DNA from: Candidatus Streptomyces philanthi
GTDB lineage: Bacteria; Actinomycetota; Actinomycetes; Streptomycetales; Streptomycetaceae
Direction of reading: 5' to 3'
Assembly (NCBI GenBank): GCA_018114805.1
Contig: CP073042.1
Span: forward strand, 7,113,501-7,177,500
Length of the DNA: 64,000 nt
Below are positions 1 through 9,471 of the stretch, one piece after another. How positions within the stretch are numbered: position 1 is the first letter of the stretch; each line of letters starts with the position of its first letter. The position numbers were made by a program, and so were the translations under genes. Below the pieces are notes generated by a model. That model did not search any database and was not told the DNA's origin. It was given only the letters and a program-made list of their open reading frames with translations.

Positions 1-1
1 G

Positions 2-178
2 GCTGAGGCGGGGAGGGAGGACATCACCATCGTGGTGGGCGGCGTCATCCCGCCGCAGGACGTCGAGACGCTGTGCGAGATGGGCGCGGCCGCCGTCTTC
101 CCACCCGGCACGGTGATCCCCGACGCCGCCCACGACCTGGTCACGTCGCTGGGCGCGGCGCTCGGCCACGAGCTGTGA
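2..178 (+). CDS. mutB: Methylmalonyl-CoA mutase, C-terminal end (partial)
   Basis: This is the last 58 codons of a gene that begins before the window. The fragment carries the end of a cobalamin-binding Rossmann-like domain: a VVGGVIPPQD strand-turn followed by GAAAVFPPGTVIPDAA, which is typical of the large subunit of methylmalonyl-CoA mutase. The enzyme interconverts (R)-methylmalonyl-CoA and succinyl-CoA using adenosylcobalamin in the cytoplasm. The meaB gene starts 4 bp after its stop, which is the usual arrangement and supports the mutase assignment over another B12 enzyme. Isobutyryl-CoA mutase would be the alternative, but its C-terminus usually reads differently (FTPGT instead of FPPGTV). 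Confidence 0.85.
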   Translation, partial: AEAGREDITIVVGGVIPPQDVETLCEMGAAAVFPPGTVIPDAAHDLVTSLGAALGHEL

Positions 179-182
179 GCCC

Positions 183-1298
183 ATGCCACCCAAGATCGAC
201 ATTGACGAGTACGTACGCGGCATCCGCGAGGGCTCGCGGGCGCACATCGCCCGCGCCATCACCCTCGTGGAGTCTACCCGGCCTGACCACCGCGCGCTCG
301 CCCAGCGGTTGCTGATCGAGCTGCTGCCGTACGCGGGGGGCTCCCGCCGCGTGGGCGTCAGCGGCGTGCCCGGCGTGGGCAAGTCCACCTTCATCGACGC
401 GCTCGGCACCCTGCTCACCGAGCGCGGCCACCGGGTGGCGGTGCTCGCCGTCGATCCGTCCTCCAGCCGCACGGGCGGCTCCATCCTGGGTGACAAGACC
501 CGGATGGAGCGCCTGGCCGTGGACCCGGCCGCCTTCGTCCGCCCCTCGCCCACCTCGGGCACCCTGGGCGGCGTCGCCAGGGCGACCCGGGAGACCATCG
601 TGCTGATGGAGGCCGCGGGGTACGACGTGGTGCTGGTGGAGACCGTGGGCGTGGGCCAGTCCGAGACGGCGGTCGCCGGCATGGTGGACACCTTCCTGCT
701 GCTCATCCTGGCCCGCACCGGAGACCAGCTCCAGGGCATCAAGAAGGGCGTCGTGGAGCTGGCCGACCTGGTGGCGGTCAACAAGGCCGACGGCCCGCAC
801 GAGCGCGACGCCTGCTCCGCGGCCCGCGAACTGGCCGGCGCCCTGCGGCTGTTGCGCCCGCGGGCGGCCCCGTCCGCGGCCCCCGCCGGCGGGCCCGCGG
901 GGGCGCGCGGCGCCGACGCGCCGCCGCACCCGGATGAGGTGTGGAACCCCCCGGTGCTGACCTGCAGCGCCCGTGAGGGTACGGGCCTGGACGAGCTGTG
1001 GGAGCGCGTCGAGGCACACCGCAAGGTGCTGGACGCGACGGGCGCGCTCCAGGCCAAGCGGCGCGACCAGCAGGTGGAGTGGGTCTGGTCGATGGTCCAG
1101 GAGCAGCTCCTGACCCAGCTCCGCGAGCACCCCGCGGTACGCCGGGTGGGCCCCGAGGTCGAACGCCAGGTCCGGGAGGGCACGCTCACGGCCTCCCTCG
1201 CTGCCGAACGCGTCCTGGCCGCGTTCGCTTCGCCGAACACCCCGACCACCGGCGAGGCGACCGGCACGCCTGGCGACGGGGACGCGACCCGCGCCTGA
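183..1298 (+). CDS. meaB: Methylmalonyl-CoA mutase-associated GTPase MeaB
   Basis: MeaB is a P-loop GTPase that gates adenosylcobalamin loading and protects methylmalonyl-CoA mutase from inactivation. The 371-residue protein shows a Walker A (GVSGVPGVGKST, about residues 58-69), the DPSSSRTGGSILGDKTRM switch region, ETVGVGQSE and the guanine-specificity NKAD motif. Length is slightly above the usual ~330 because of an Ala/Pro/Gly-rich insert after about residue 225 and a Thr/Gly-rich tail. It lies 4 bp downstream of mutB and is probably cotranscribed. No lesion is seen. The dependence of the mutase on B12 links it to the cobalamin genes further along the window. Confidence 0.95.
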   Translation: MPPKIDIDEYVRGIREGSRAHIARAITLVESTRPDHRALAQRLLIELLPYAGGSRRVGVSGVPGVGKSTFIDALGTLLTERGHRVAVLAVDPSSSRTGGSILGDKTRMERLAVDPAAFVRPSPTSGTLGGVARATRETIVLMEAAGYDVVLVETVGVGQSETAVAGMVDTFLLLILARTGDQLQGIKKGVVELADLVAVNKADGPHERDACSAARELAGALRLLRPRAAPSAAPAGGPAGARGADAPPHPDEVWNPPVLTCSAREGTGLDELWERVEAHRKVLDATGALQAKRRDQQVEWVWSMVQEQLLTQLREHPAVRRVGPEVERQVREGTLTASLAAERVLAAFASPNTPTTGEATGTPGDGDATRA

Positions 1299-1308
1299 GG
1301 CGATCCGT

Positions 1309-1339
1309 GCCGGCCGGGCGTTCCGCGCGCCCGGCCGGC
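1309..1339. terminator. Strong hairpin between convergent genes
   Basis: A perfect 12-bp inverted repeat (GCCGGCCGGGCG / CGCCCGGCCGGC) with a 7-base loop sits 10 bp after the meaB stop and 11 bp before the end of the convergent solute-binding-protein remnant. It is likely a bidirectional factor-independent terminator of the actinomycete type, lacking a U tract. Confidence 0.7.
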
Positions 1340-1349
1340 CGGGCCGTGC

Positions 1350-2065
1350 CTAGCCTGCCCGGGCGACCGGCGTGGCGGACTGCCGCGAGCGGCGCAGCGC
1401 GTCGGCGACGAAGCCGCTCGCCTTGAGTTCCTCGACGAGGTCACGCAGGAAGTCGACCGTCGCCGGCTCGCGATCCCTGGTGGTGCCCAAGGCCTGCCGG
1501 ATGTGCATGAACGGGTCCGCGAGCAGGCGCAGGTCCGGCTGCGCCGCGACGTACTCCGTCAGCGGCTCCCGGATGCCGGCCGCGACCTCGAGGCACTCGG
1601 CGCGGAAGGCCGTCACGCCCTCGTTGCCGCGCACCACGCTGGCGTGGCGCAGGGTGCAGGAGAGGAACAGGTCGTACCGGAACCGCGCTTGACGCCGATG
1701 CGCCCGCCCGGTCCACGTCGGCGGCGGTGGCGAACGGCGCCGTGCGGCACGGCGTACACACCCTCGATGAGCACGTACGGGGCGGTGAAGGCGATGTCCG
1801 CCTCCCGCGCGGGCTCGATGGCCAGGAAGCACAGATCGGCCTCGCCCGTCGCCATCGCCTTGTACGACGCGCGCGCCGCGTCGAAGCAGCGGAACTCGAC
1901 CGGGACGCCCAGCCGCGCGCCGACCTCGCGCGCGAGGTCCACCGTGACGCCGGCCGGGGCCGCCGGCGTGCCCTGGGCCAGCACCGGGTTGCCCAGGTTG
2001 ATGGAGGCCCGCAGGGTGCCGCGCGGGGCGAGGTCCCGCGCTATGCCGCTGATCGCGTTCGTCAT
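1350..2065 (-). pseudogene. Amino-acid ABC transporter solute-binding protein, frameshifted
   Basis: The N-terminal piece (from ATG at 2065) reads as a family-3 solute-binding protein: LRASINLGNPVLAQ, then GVTVDLAREVGARLGV and FTAPYVLIEGVYAVP. From about 1750 to 1680 the reading frame changes at least three times: VYAVPHGA continues as PFATAADVDRAGA in a second frame, RIGVKRGS in the first, then RYDLFLSCTLRHA in a third, which runs to the stop at 1350. Joined, the product would be about 238 residues, close to the family length. No signal peptide or lipobox is visible, so even the ancestral protein was unusual for an exported binding protein. No permease or ATPase is adjacent. Confidence 0.8.
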
Positions 2066-2116
2066 GACGCGGAGTCTAGGCCGCCCGCGTCACCGGTCGC
2101 CGCATGGAACGGGGGG

Positions 2117-3175
2117 TCACGGGCGGGCCGCCAGGCCCAACTCCTCCGGGCCCAACTCCGCGAAGAACCGCTCCACGTCAGCCGGGCTCACCTCCGCGAG
2201 GTGGGCCGGACTCCAGCGGGGCCGGCGGTCCTTGTCGACCACCTGCGCGCGCACGCCCTCCACCAGGTCCGGCGTGCTCACCGCGGCGCAGGAGACCCGG
2301 TACTCCTGGTCCAGGACCGGCTCCAGGGCGCCGAGTCGCCGGGCCCGGCGCAGCGCGCGCAGGGTCACCTTCAGCGCGGTGGGCGACTTGCCCGCCACGC
2401 GCTCCGCCGCCTCCTTGGCCGCCGGCACGCCGCACTCGCGCAACCCGGTCAGGATCTCCTCGACGGAGTCGGCGGCGTAACACGCGTCGATCCACTCGCG
2501 GTGCTCGTCCCACTCGCTGGCCGGCGCCGGCGCGGCGAACCGCTCCACCGCCTCTGCCGGCGTGCCCGTCTCCAGCGCGGCCTTGAACGCGTCCAGGCGC
2601 TCCGCCGGTACGAAGTGGTCCGCGAAGCCGCACGCGATGGCGCCACCCGCCGCCATCCGGTCCGTGGTCAGCGCCAGGTGCGTGCCCAACTCGCCGGGCG
2701 CGGAGGCCAACAGGTGCGTACCGCCCACGTCAGGCACGAAGCCGATGCCGACCTCCGGCATCGCGACCATCGAGCGCTCGGTCACCACGCGCACCCCGCC
2801 GTGCGCGGAGACCCCGACGCCGCCGCCCATCACGATGCCGTCCATGAGCGCCACGTACGGCTTGGGGTAGCCGGCGATGTGGGCGTTGAGCACATACTCG
2901 TCGCGCCAGAACGCGCGGGAGGCGGTGCCGCCGGCACGGGCGTCCTCGTAGATGGCGCGGATGTCGCCGCCAGCGCACAGACCGCGCTCGCCGGCACCCT
3001 CGATGACCACCGTGTGCACCGCGTCGTCGTGCTCCCACGCGGTCAGCGCGGCGTCGATGGCGCGCACCATGGCGTGGCTGAGGGAGTTGAGGGCCTGGGG
3101 ACGGTTGAGGGTCAGCGTGGCGGACCTGCCGCGCACGCGGGTCAGGACGTCTTCGGCGGCGGGGGAGTGGTTCAT
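2117..3175 (-). CDS. 3-hydroxyisobutyryl-CoA hydrolase (enoyl-CoA hydratase/isomerase family)
   Basis: The 352-residue protein belongs to the crotonase superfamily. It has the LNRPQALNSL start of the fold, the oxyanion-hole region GLCAGGDIRAIYEDA, GIVMGGGVGVS and a long C-terminal half with LVEGVRAQVVDKDRRPRW, which separates 3-hydroxyisobutyryl-CoA hydrolases from ordinary enoyl-CoA hydratases. It hydrolyses 3-hydroxyisobutyryl-CoA in valine breakdown, a route that ends in propionyl-CoA and so feeds the mutase at the left edge. The ATG at 3175 is preceded by a GGAG element. It is intact, with no visible operon partner. Confidence 0.88.
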   Translation of the reverse strand: MNHSPAAEDVLTRVRGRSATLTLNRPQALNSLSHAMVRAIDAALTAWEHDDAVHTVVIEGAGERGLCAGGDIRAIYEDARAGGTASRAFWRDEYVLNAHIAGYPKPYVALMDGIVMGGGVGVSAHGGVRVVTERSMVAMPEVGIGFVPDVGGTHLLASAPGELGTHLALTTDRMAAGGAIACGFADHFVPAERLDAFKAALETGTPAEAVERFAAPAPASEWDEHREWIDACYAADSVEEILTGLRECGVPAAKEAAERVAGKSPTALKVTLRALRRARRLGALEPVLDQEYRVSCAAVSTPDLVEGVRAQVVDKDRRPRWSPAHLAEVSPADVERFFAELGPEELGLAARP

Positions 3176-3415
3176 CGATTCGCTCCGGTCGGGTCGCTCG
3201 CGACGGCGCGTCGCGTGGTCTCGATGGCTGGGCCTGGCGCGCTGCTGGTGCTATCCTCTCAACCGCCCCGCGCCGCCCGGACACTCCCCCCCGCCTCCCG
3301 CCGCGATGGCCGGGCCGCGACCTCCCGGGGCCATGGGGCTAGCCTGGTCCGAGCCCAGGCAACGGGCGCCCCGACCGAGGGCCCCGGCCAGACCCGGAGA
3401 GGACGGCCGACACCG

Positions 3416-4260
3416 ATGCCCGAGCCCGACAGGACTGCCCGGCCGACGCCGCCGACCCGGCCGCTGCACACGGTCGCCCGGATCGGGCCGTTCTTCGCCG
3501 TCCGCACCGACCCACCGGGGCCGGCCGGCCCGCGGGCCGAGGGCTACGTGCCGCTCGCCGAGCTGTACGTCGCGGGCCCGCCGGCCACCGAACGGCTGGA
3601 GGCCGCCCCGCCCGCGCTGCGCCACCGCTACACCACGGTCGCGCGCCAGCTGGGCACCGACGAACTCCGGGTGGCCGCCTCGCTCGGCTTCCAGGGGCTG
3701 GCCGGGCGGCTGTGGTCGCTGGCGGTGGGCTGCGCCGCGCTCACCGGCCAGGTGCCGGACCTGGAGCCGAGGCGCCTGTGGTGGCACCCCGAACACAGCG
3801 CTTCGCGCGAGCTGTGGCTGCCGGACGCCGACGTGGCGCCGGACCCCGTGGCTCCCGCACCCGTCGCGGACCTGGCCGAACGGGTACGGGCCACGGTCCT
3901 CGACCAGCACCTGCCCCCCCCTGCACCGGGTGGCCACGGCGGCCTCCGGGCTCTCGGGCGCCCTGCTGTGGGGAAACGCCGGCTCGGCGCTGGCCGGCGC
4001 GCTCGGTGTACTCCACGGCTGGCTGCACGCGCCGCCGAAGCCGGGCGACGGCACCACGGCCCAGGACCGCGAGACGGCCTCGGCCCGCGCGCTGGCACTG
4101 GCCCGCGACCTTGTTCGCCGCCGAACCGCTGCGCTCCACCGGCCACTGGAGCCCGGGCCCCCGCCCGACGTTCCGGCGCGCCACCTGTTGCCTCTACTAC
4201 CGGGTGCCGGGCGGCGGCCTGTGCGGTGACTGCGTCCTGCCCCGCGTGCCCGGACGCTGA
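3416..4260 (+). pseudogene. FhuF-like (2Fe-2S) ferric-reductase family protein, two frameshifts
   Basis: Starting at ATG 3416 (GAGAGG upstream), the protein reads LAELYVAG, VAASLGFQGLAGRLWSLAVGCAALTG and LWWHPEHSASRELWLPD. At a run of eight C (3914-3921) the coding frame moves to one giving LHRVATAASGLSGALLWGNAGSALAGA, and near 4111 a surplus T moves it again to the frame ending FRRATCCLYYRVPGGGLCGDCVLPR. The final CC-x10-C-x2-C cluster is the usual iron-sulphur ligand set of FhuF-type siderophore reductases. All three pieces align in order over about 280 residues, so this was one gene. Such proteins release iron from siderophores in the cytoplasm. Either homopolymer error or pseudogenisation is possible at the C8 site. 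Confidence 0.75.
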
Positions 4261-4398
4261 CACCCGGCCGGCCAGCGGGCCCCCCGGGGCCGGGTGGTGC
4301 CGGGGGCCGGCCCATCGTGCGGCGGCCCGGTTGCGGCGCGATCGCAGCAGGTCAGTAGAGTGCGCCTGCTGCCATCCCCGACCGCCGAGGTACCTTCC

Positions 4399-5745
4399 GT
4401 GAACGCCGACCCACCCGACGCACACCCCGACGACGCCGGGCCAGTGACGGTCGTGGGCATCGGCGCCGACGGGTGGGGCGGGCTCACGGCCACCGCACGC
4501 GAGGCCCTGCGCGAGGCCCACATCCTGATCGGTGGGGCCCGCCAACTCGACCTGCTCCCCGTGGACTGCCCCGGCCGCCGCGTCCCCTGGCCGTCCCCAC
4601 TGCGCCCCGCGGTCGCCGGGCTGCTCGCCGCGCACGCCGGGCAGCGCGTCGCCGTCCTCGCCAGCGGCGACCCGTTCTGCTACGGCATCGGCCGGGCCCT
4701 CAGCGAGGAGCTGGGGGCCGAGCGGCTGTGCGTCCTGCCCCACCCCTCGTCCGTGGCGTACGCCTGCGCACGGCTCGGCTGGCCGCAGGAGGACGCCGAC
4801 GTGGTCAGCCTCGTCGGACGGCCGCTGGCCACCCTGCACCGCTGGCTCTTCGACCGGCGGCGGCTGCTCGTCCTGAGCGCCGGCCCCCACACCCCGGCCG
4901 AGGTCGCGGCCCGGCTGAGTGAGCGGGGCTTCGGGCCGAGCACCCTGTGCGTACTCGAACAGCTCGGCGGCGAGCGCGAGCGCCAACTCGCCGGCACGGC
5001 CGACGACTGGCCGCACCCCCCGGGCGACGCCCTCAACATGATCGCGGTCGAGTGCCGCGCCACCCCCGACGCGCCCCGGCTGGCCACCGTGCCCGGGCTG
5101 CCGGACGACGCGTACGAACACGACGGCCAGCTCACCAAGCGCCGGGTACGCGCCGCGACGCTCGCCGCGCTCGCCCCAGCCCCTGGCGAACTGCTGTGGG
5201 ACATCGGCGGCGGCTCGGGCTCCATCGCCATCGAGTGGCTGCGCGCGCACCGCGCCTGCCGGGCCCTGACCGTCGAACGCGACCCGGTGCGCTCGGCGCG
5301 CATCGAGCGCAACGCGGCGGCACTCGGCGTGCCGGCGCTGCGCGTGATCACCGGCAAGGCGCCCGACGCGCTGACCGAACTGCCCACGCCCGAAGCCGTG
5401 TTCATCGGCGGCGGCCTGACCACCCCCGACCTCCTGGAGACCTGCTGGGCCGCGCTGCCGGGCGGCGGCCGGCTGGTGGCCAACACGGTGACGCTGGAGT
5501 CGGAGGCGCTGCTGGCCGACTGGTACCGGCGCCACGGCGGCGAACTCGTACGCCTCACGGTCGCGCGCGCCGTCCCCGTCGGCGGCTTCACCGGTTGGCG
5601 TCAGGCCATGCCGGTCACCCAGTGGGCCGTGACCAAGAACGCCGAGGCCGCCCCGGCCGCCGGCCGCACAGCCACCCCCGGCGGCCGCGCCGGCACCCCG
5701 GGCGCCGACCGCGCGACCAGACCGGACCGAGGAGAAGAACGATGA
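4399..5745 (+). CDS. cobL: Precorrin-6Y C5,15-methyltransferase (decarboxylating), CbiE-CbiT fusion
   Basis: CobL methylates precorrin-6Y at C5 and C15 and decarboxylates the C12 acetate side chain. The N-terminal half is a tetrapyrrole methylase (TVVGIGADGWGGLT, GGARQLDLLP, VLASGDPFCYGIG, LPHPSSVAYACARLGWP). The second half is a class I SAM methyltransferase of CbiT type (LTKRRVRAATLAALAP, LLWDIGGGSGSIAIEWL, TVERD). The GTG at 4399 follows a GAGG element and starts just before the first conserved strand; the frame is open further upstream, but that stretch is not conserved in character. It overlaps cobM by 4 bp (ATGA), so translation is coupled. A weak GCAGCAGG/CCTGCTGC hairpin lies at 4346-4374 upstream. 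Confidence 0.93.
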   Translation: MNADPPDAHPDDAGPVTVVGIGADGWGGLTATAREALREAHILIGGARQLDLLPVDCPGRRVPWPSPLRPAVAGLLAAHAGQRVAVLASGDPFCYGIGRALSEELGAERLCVLPHPSSVAYACARLGWPQEDADVVSLVGRPLATLHRWLFDRRRLLVLSAGPHTPAEVAARLSERGFGPSTLCVLEQLGGERERQLAGTADDWPHPPGDALNMIAVECRATPDAPRLATVPGLPDDAYEHDGQLTKRRVRAATLAALAPAPGELLWDIGGGSGSIAIEWLRAHRACRALTVERDPVRSARIERNAAALGVPALRVITGKAPDALTELPTPEAVFIGGGLTTPDLLETCWAALPGGGRLVANTVTLESEALLADWYRRHGGELVRLTVARAVPVGGFTGWRQAMPVTQWAVTKNAEAAPAAGRTATPGGRAGTPGADRATRPDRGEER

Positions 5746-6488
5746 CGGTGTACTTCATCGGTGCCGGCCCCGGCGCCGCCGATCTGATCACCCTGCGCGG
5801 CGCCCGCACCCTGGCCCGCTGCGCCGTGTGCCTGTACGCGGGCAGCCTGGTGCCGCGCGAATTGCTCGCCGAGTGCCCGCCGGACGCCCGCCTGTTGGAC
5901 ACCGCCAGGCTCGACCTCGACCAGATCACCGCCGAACTGGTGGCCGCCCACGCCGCCGGGCACGACGTCGCCCGGCTGCACTCGGGCGACCCGTCGGTGT
6001 TCAGCGCGGTCGCCGAGCAGATGCGCCGGCTGGACGCGGCCGGCGTGCCGTACGAGATGGTGCCCGGCGTGCCGGCGTTCGCGGCGGCGGCGGCGGCCCT
6101 CGGCCGCGAACTGACCGTGCCCACCGTCGGGCAGACCGCCATCCTCACCCGTGTCGCGCAGCGCGCCACGCCCATGCCGGAGGGCGAGGACCTCGCCACC
6201 CTCGGCCGCAGCGGCGCCCTGCTCGTCGTCCACCTCGCGGCGCACCATGTGGAGCGGGTGGTCACCGAGCTCCTCCCGCACTACGGCGCCGACTGCCCCG
6301 CTGCCGTCGTCGCCATGGCCAGCCGCCCCGACGAACTCGTGCTGCGCGGCACGCTGGAGACCATCGCCGAGCAGACCATCGCGGCGGACATCACGCGCAC
6401 GGCCGTCATCATGGTCGGCCGCACATTGGGCGCGGATCAGTTCAGCGATAGCTACCTCTACTCCGTGGACCGCGAGCGCCCGGCGTAG
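5742..6488 (+). CDS. cobM: Precorrin-4 C11-methyltransferase
   Basis: The 248-residue tetrapyrrole methylase has MTVYFIGAGPGAADLITLRG at the start, CLYAGSLVPRELL, RLHSGDPSVFSAVAEQM (the GDP loop for SAM) and MVPGVPAFAAAAAALGRELTVP. This is the CobM/CbiF signature. It adds the C11 methyl group to the corrin precursor. It is translationally coupled to cobL and has no lesion. No further corrin gene follows in this direction; the rest of the pathway lies from 12.5 kb onward. Confidence 0.94.
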   Translation: MTVYFIGAGPGAADLITLRGARTLARCAVCLYAGSLVPRELLAECPPDARLLDTARLDLDQITAELVAAHAAGHDVARLHSGDPSVFSAVAEQMRRLDAAGVPYEMVPGVPAFAAAAAALGRELTVPTVGQTAILTRVAQRATPMPEGEDLATLGRSGALLVVHLAAHHVERVVTELLPHYGADCPAAVVAMASRPDELVLRGTLETIAEQTIAADITRTAVIMVGRTLGADQFSDSYLYSVDRERPA

Positions 6489-6621
6489 GCCGCTTCGCGG
6501 GCGGTGCGGCGTGCGCCGGGGAGGTCTCGGCTCGTTGTGGGCTGTCCATCGGTCACCTGCTGTGGTTCGCTACGAAGCGACGGACCTGCTGGCACTGCGT
6601 AACCGGGGGAGCGAGGTCACG

Positions 6622-7098
6622 ATGACGGGATTGGCTGAACTGGCGTCTGCGGGTGCGTTGGCGGTGGTCCAAACCGCAGGCACCGACGTGTGGGTGACGT
6701 TTCGGGATGGGCTGGCGCGCTGGTCCGGCCGTGGTGATCAGGACGCTGTCACGGTAGCCGTCGATCGCTTGGACCGTACGGCAGCCGAGTTGGGCTCAAC
6801 TGATGACGCGGAGACCGCGGATCCGGCTCGGGCGGCAGCCCCAGCCTGGCTCACGCGCATCTCCGATCTCCTGGAAAGCACACGTGACGCTGAGCGTGCG
6901 GAGCTTGAGCGAAAGCTGCTGAGCCTGCTCGCCGCAGCACGACCAGGTGGCAGCCCCTCGATGTCGGCTGGCGCCGGAGGACTGGCGGTGCAGGGTCCGG
7001 TGACGGTGCGTGCTGATGGTGGCTCGGTGGCGGGTGCGGTCATCCATGGGGGCGTCCATGTCCAGGGCCCTCGTATGCCGGGAGCGGAACGGGGCTGA
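6622..7098 (+). CDS. Small putative effector with C-terminal beta-arc (amyloid-like) motif, paired with an NLR-type NTPase
   Basis: I do not know a characterised homologue. The 158-residue protein has a hydrophobic N-terminal helix (LAELASAGALAVVQTAGTDVW), a Trp-bearing basic stretch (LARWSGRG), a charged helical middle (LLESTRDAERAELERKLLSLL) and a Gly/Val-rich tail (LAVQGPVTVRADGGSVAG then AVIHGGVHVQGP). The tail looks like the short cross-beta signalling motifs described in bacterial NLR-associated amyloid systems. A similar string (GSVAIQRADSVTV) occurs just upstream of the P-loop of the next gene. By analogy with HeLo-like/Bell effectors, the N-terminal helix could be membrane-active; this is inference. 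The base composition is visibly lower in GC than the flanking cob genes. ATG at 6622 follows GGGGGAGCGAGG. Confidence 0.7.
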   Translation: MTGLAELASAGALAVVQTAGTDVWVTFRDGLARWSGRGDQDAVTVAVDRLDRTAAELGSTDDAETADPARAAAPAWLTRISDLLESTRDAERAELERKLLSLLAAARPGGSPSMSAGAGGLAVQGPVTVRADGGSVAGAVIHGGVHVQGPRMPGAERG

Positions 7099-7100
7099 CT

Positions 7101-9471
7101 GTTCCCGGCGGAGCGCAGCCGGCCAGCGAACCCCACGCATCAGCCCACACGTCACTGTCTGCTTACTCCGGTTCAGTGGCGATCCAGCGAGCGGACTCGG
7201 TGACCGTGCGCGCCTTGCCCCCTGCCTAGGCGGGCTCGCCAGGCAGTTGGTCCATCGAGATCCCGATCGGTCGACTGGACGACGCGTTCACCGGGCGGGT
7301 TCAACTGCTCAGAGAGCTGGACCACGTGCTGGAGGACGGTCAGCACAGCCCGCGCAACCAGGTGCTCTGCGGTCTCGGAGGTGGTGGGAAGAGCACGGTC
7401 GCTGTCGCAGCGTCCCAAAAGGCTGCCCGTCGCGGTACGGATGTGTGGTGGGTCTCAGCGGCTACCACGACCGAACTACACGAAGGTATGCGCCAGGTGG
7501 CTCTACGGCTCGGCGCGAGCGAGGCGGAGGTCGGGCGGGCGTGGGAGGGACGCGACAGCGCGACCGACCTACTGTGGCGTCTGCTGGAACGGCACCCGCA
7601 GCGATGGCTTCTCGTGGTGGACAACGCGGACGACCTCACACTGCTGGCCGCCGAGCACGCGGACTTCGCCGACGGCACCGGATGGCTGCGCCCGGTACTC
7701 TCTGCCGCTGGCAGACTCCTGGTCACCAGCCGGAACCGCAACTCACGCCACTGGGGGCACTGGTGGCAAACCCACAGCGTTGATACGCTGCCTCTGGTTG
7801 ACGCCACCGAGGTCCTGCGGAAAGTGGCCGGCCCAGCCGCTGGACCGACTGCCGACGCCATGGTGCTGGCCGATCGGTTGGGGAGGCTCCCCTTGGCCTT
7901 GCGGCCGGCCGGGGCACACCTCGCGCTCACCGCTGGGGCGCCGCGGCAGGACACCGCGACGACCTATGTCGCATGTCTCGCTCGCCTTGATGACGCCGAT
8001 CTCCGAGACCTCCTGACATCGACGGAGGCCCCGTCACACCAGGGCGTCAACGACTTGCCCGAGCACAGGGCCCGGCAGGTCATAGGCCGCACGTGGGAAC
8101 TCTCCCTGGATTATCTCGCCTCTCGTGGTATGCCTGAGGCGCGACGGCTGTTGCGTTTGTTGTCTTTCTTCGCTCAGGCCCCGGTACCGTGCGTACTGCT
8201 GCGATCAGCAGTCATCGGCGGTACCGCAGGGTTGCTGCCCGGCTGTGACGGTCCGCGTCTTTGGCGGCTGCTCCAGGCACTGGCGGATATGCATCTCGTT
8301 GACCTGCCAGCACCGGGGCCGGGCGGAGACGCCGGCTCTTCGTCGAGAGAAGGCATGAGAGCTCGTACTGGTGACTTCACCGAGACTGAGAACGAGGCGC
8401 GCCTAAGTGATGCGGTGCGGTTGCACCCGTTCGTGCGAGCTGCCACCCGGGTGCAGGGCGACGCGGTCGCCGAGGAGAACACGTACCTCGGGGTGATTGC
8501 GGAACTGCTGGCCACCGCGTCCTTGGCTGAGACGACGATATCGCCGGAAGAGCCAGCACGATGGCCCCTCTGGCAGTCGCTCACGCCGCATGTCCTGCAC
8601 CTCGTGCACATCGCGGATACTCGTCCAGAAACCTCACGCCAGGTCGCACGCGCAGCAGTGTTCACAGCGGTGGCAGTGGGTCGTGCGCTGCGGGCTCGAG
8701 GGCTGTACGGACGGGCCGAGGACGTCTTCGTCGTCGCGCTGCGGGTGGGATGTCGCATCCTGGGCGGCCGAGACGAGGCGTCCTTGGCCGCCCATCACGA
8801 ATTGGCCGCCATTCACCTGGCACGTGGCCGACTCGACGAGGCCGAGACCGCGTACTCGACCATGGCGAGCCACCGGTGCGCCACGCTTGGTGTGGATCAC
8901 CCGGATACTTTGGTCAGCCGACACATGCTTGCCTACGTCTGGCATCTGCGGGGTCAGCTCGCGAAAGCGGAGGAGGAGTATCGGGCGATCCTTGAGGTGC
9001 GCACACGCGTCTTGGGTGAGCGAGACGCCTTCACCCTGGCCACTCGGTACCGGGTGGCCAGGGTGCTTCGACACCGGGGGCGGCCTGTGGAGGCGAGAAC
9101 CGAGATGGAGGCGGTGGTCGTGCTTCGCAGCGAGGTGCTCAGGCCGGAGCACCCCAGGACACTCAATGCTCGCCGCGAGCTGGCCGCATCTGTCACCGGC
9201 AGGGACGCCTGGATGAAGCGGAGGGGGGTACGAGGCGGTCTACGCGCTCCATCAGCGAGTACTGGGCGATGAACATCGACACACCCTGGTGAGCCGCAGC
9301 TCCCGGGCTCGGCTCTGGCAGGACCGGGGGCGACTGGCCGAGGCAGCCGTAGAGTACCGCGAAGTGCTTCGGCGGCAGGAGGCCCTCCTCGGAGAGGATC
9401 ATCCGTATACCCGGGTAACCCGGGGCTACCTGACTCAAGTGACGAGGGAGATGGACGGGGTGGAAGGGTGA
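7101..9471 (+). pseudogene. NB-ARC/TPR signalling NTPase (NLR-like), one in-frame stop and one frameshift
   Basis: The frame opens after the effector stop and carries GSVAIQRADSVTVRALPPA, then an in-frame TAG at 7227-7229, then IEIPIGRLDDAFTGRVQLLRELDHVLEDG. It continues into a P-loop (CGLGGGGKSTVAVA), Walker B (RWLLVVDNADD), RLLVTSRN and an NB-ARC winged-helix region, then tetratricopeptide repeats of the kinesin-light-chain type (RLDEAETAYSTM, QLAKAEEEYRAILEVR, RPVEARTEMEAVVVLRSEVL). At a G6 run (9223-9228) the frame shifts and a last repeat (GRLAEAAVEYREVLRRQEALLGEDHPYT) ends at 9471. The first ordinary start codons in frame are GTG 7176 (before the TAG) and GTG 7326 (after it). These proteins oligomerise on sensing a signal and pass it to an effector. 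The next gene is convergent, 26 bp away. Confidence 0.75.

Noticed and set aside
1727..3415. Long plus-strand open frame across the hydrolase region
   Set aside because: Low-complexity Arg/Ala/Gly text antisense to the clear 3-hydroxyisobutyryl-CoA hydrolase; only the part from ATG 3416 onward looks coding.
3628..5535. Minus-strand open frame opposite the FhuF-like and cobL genes
   Set aside because: No conserved features, and cobL on the plus strand is complete.
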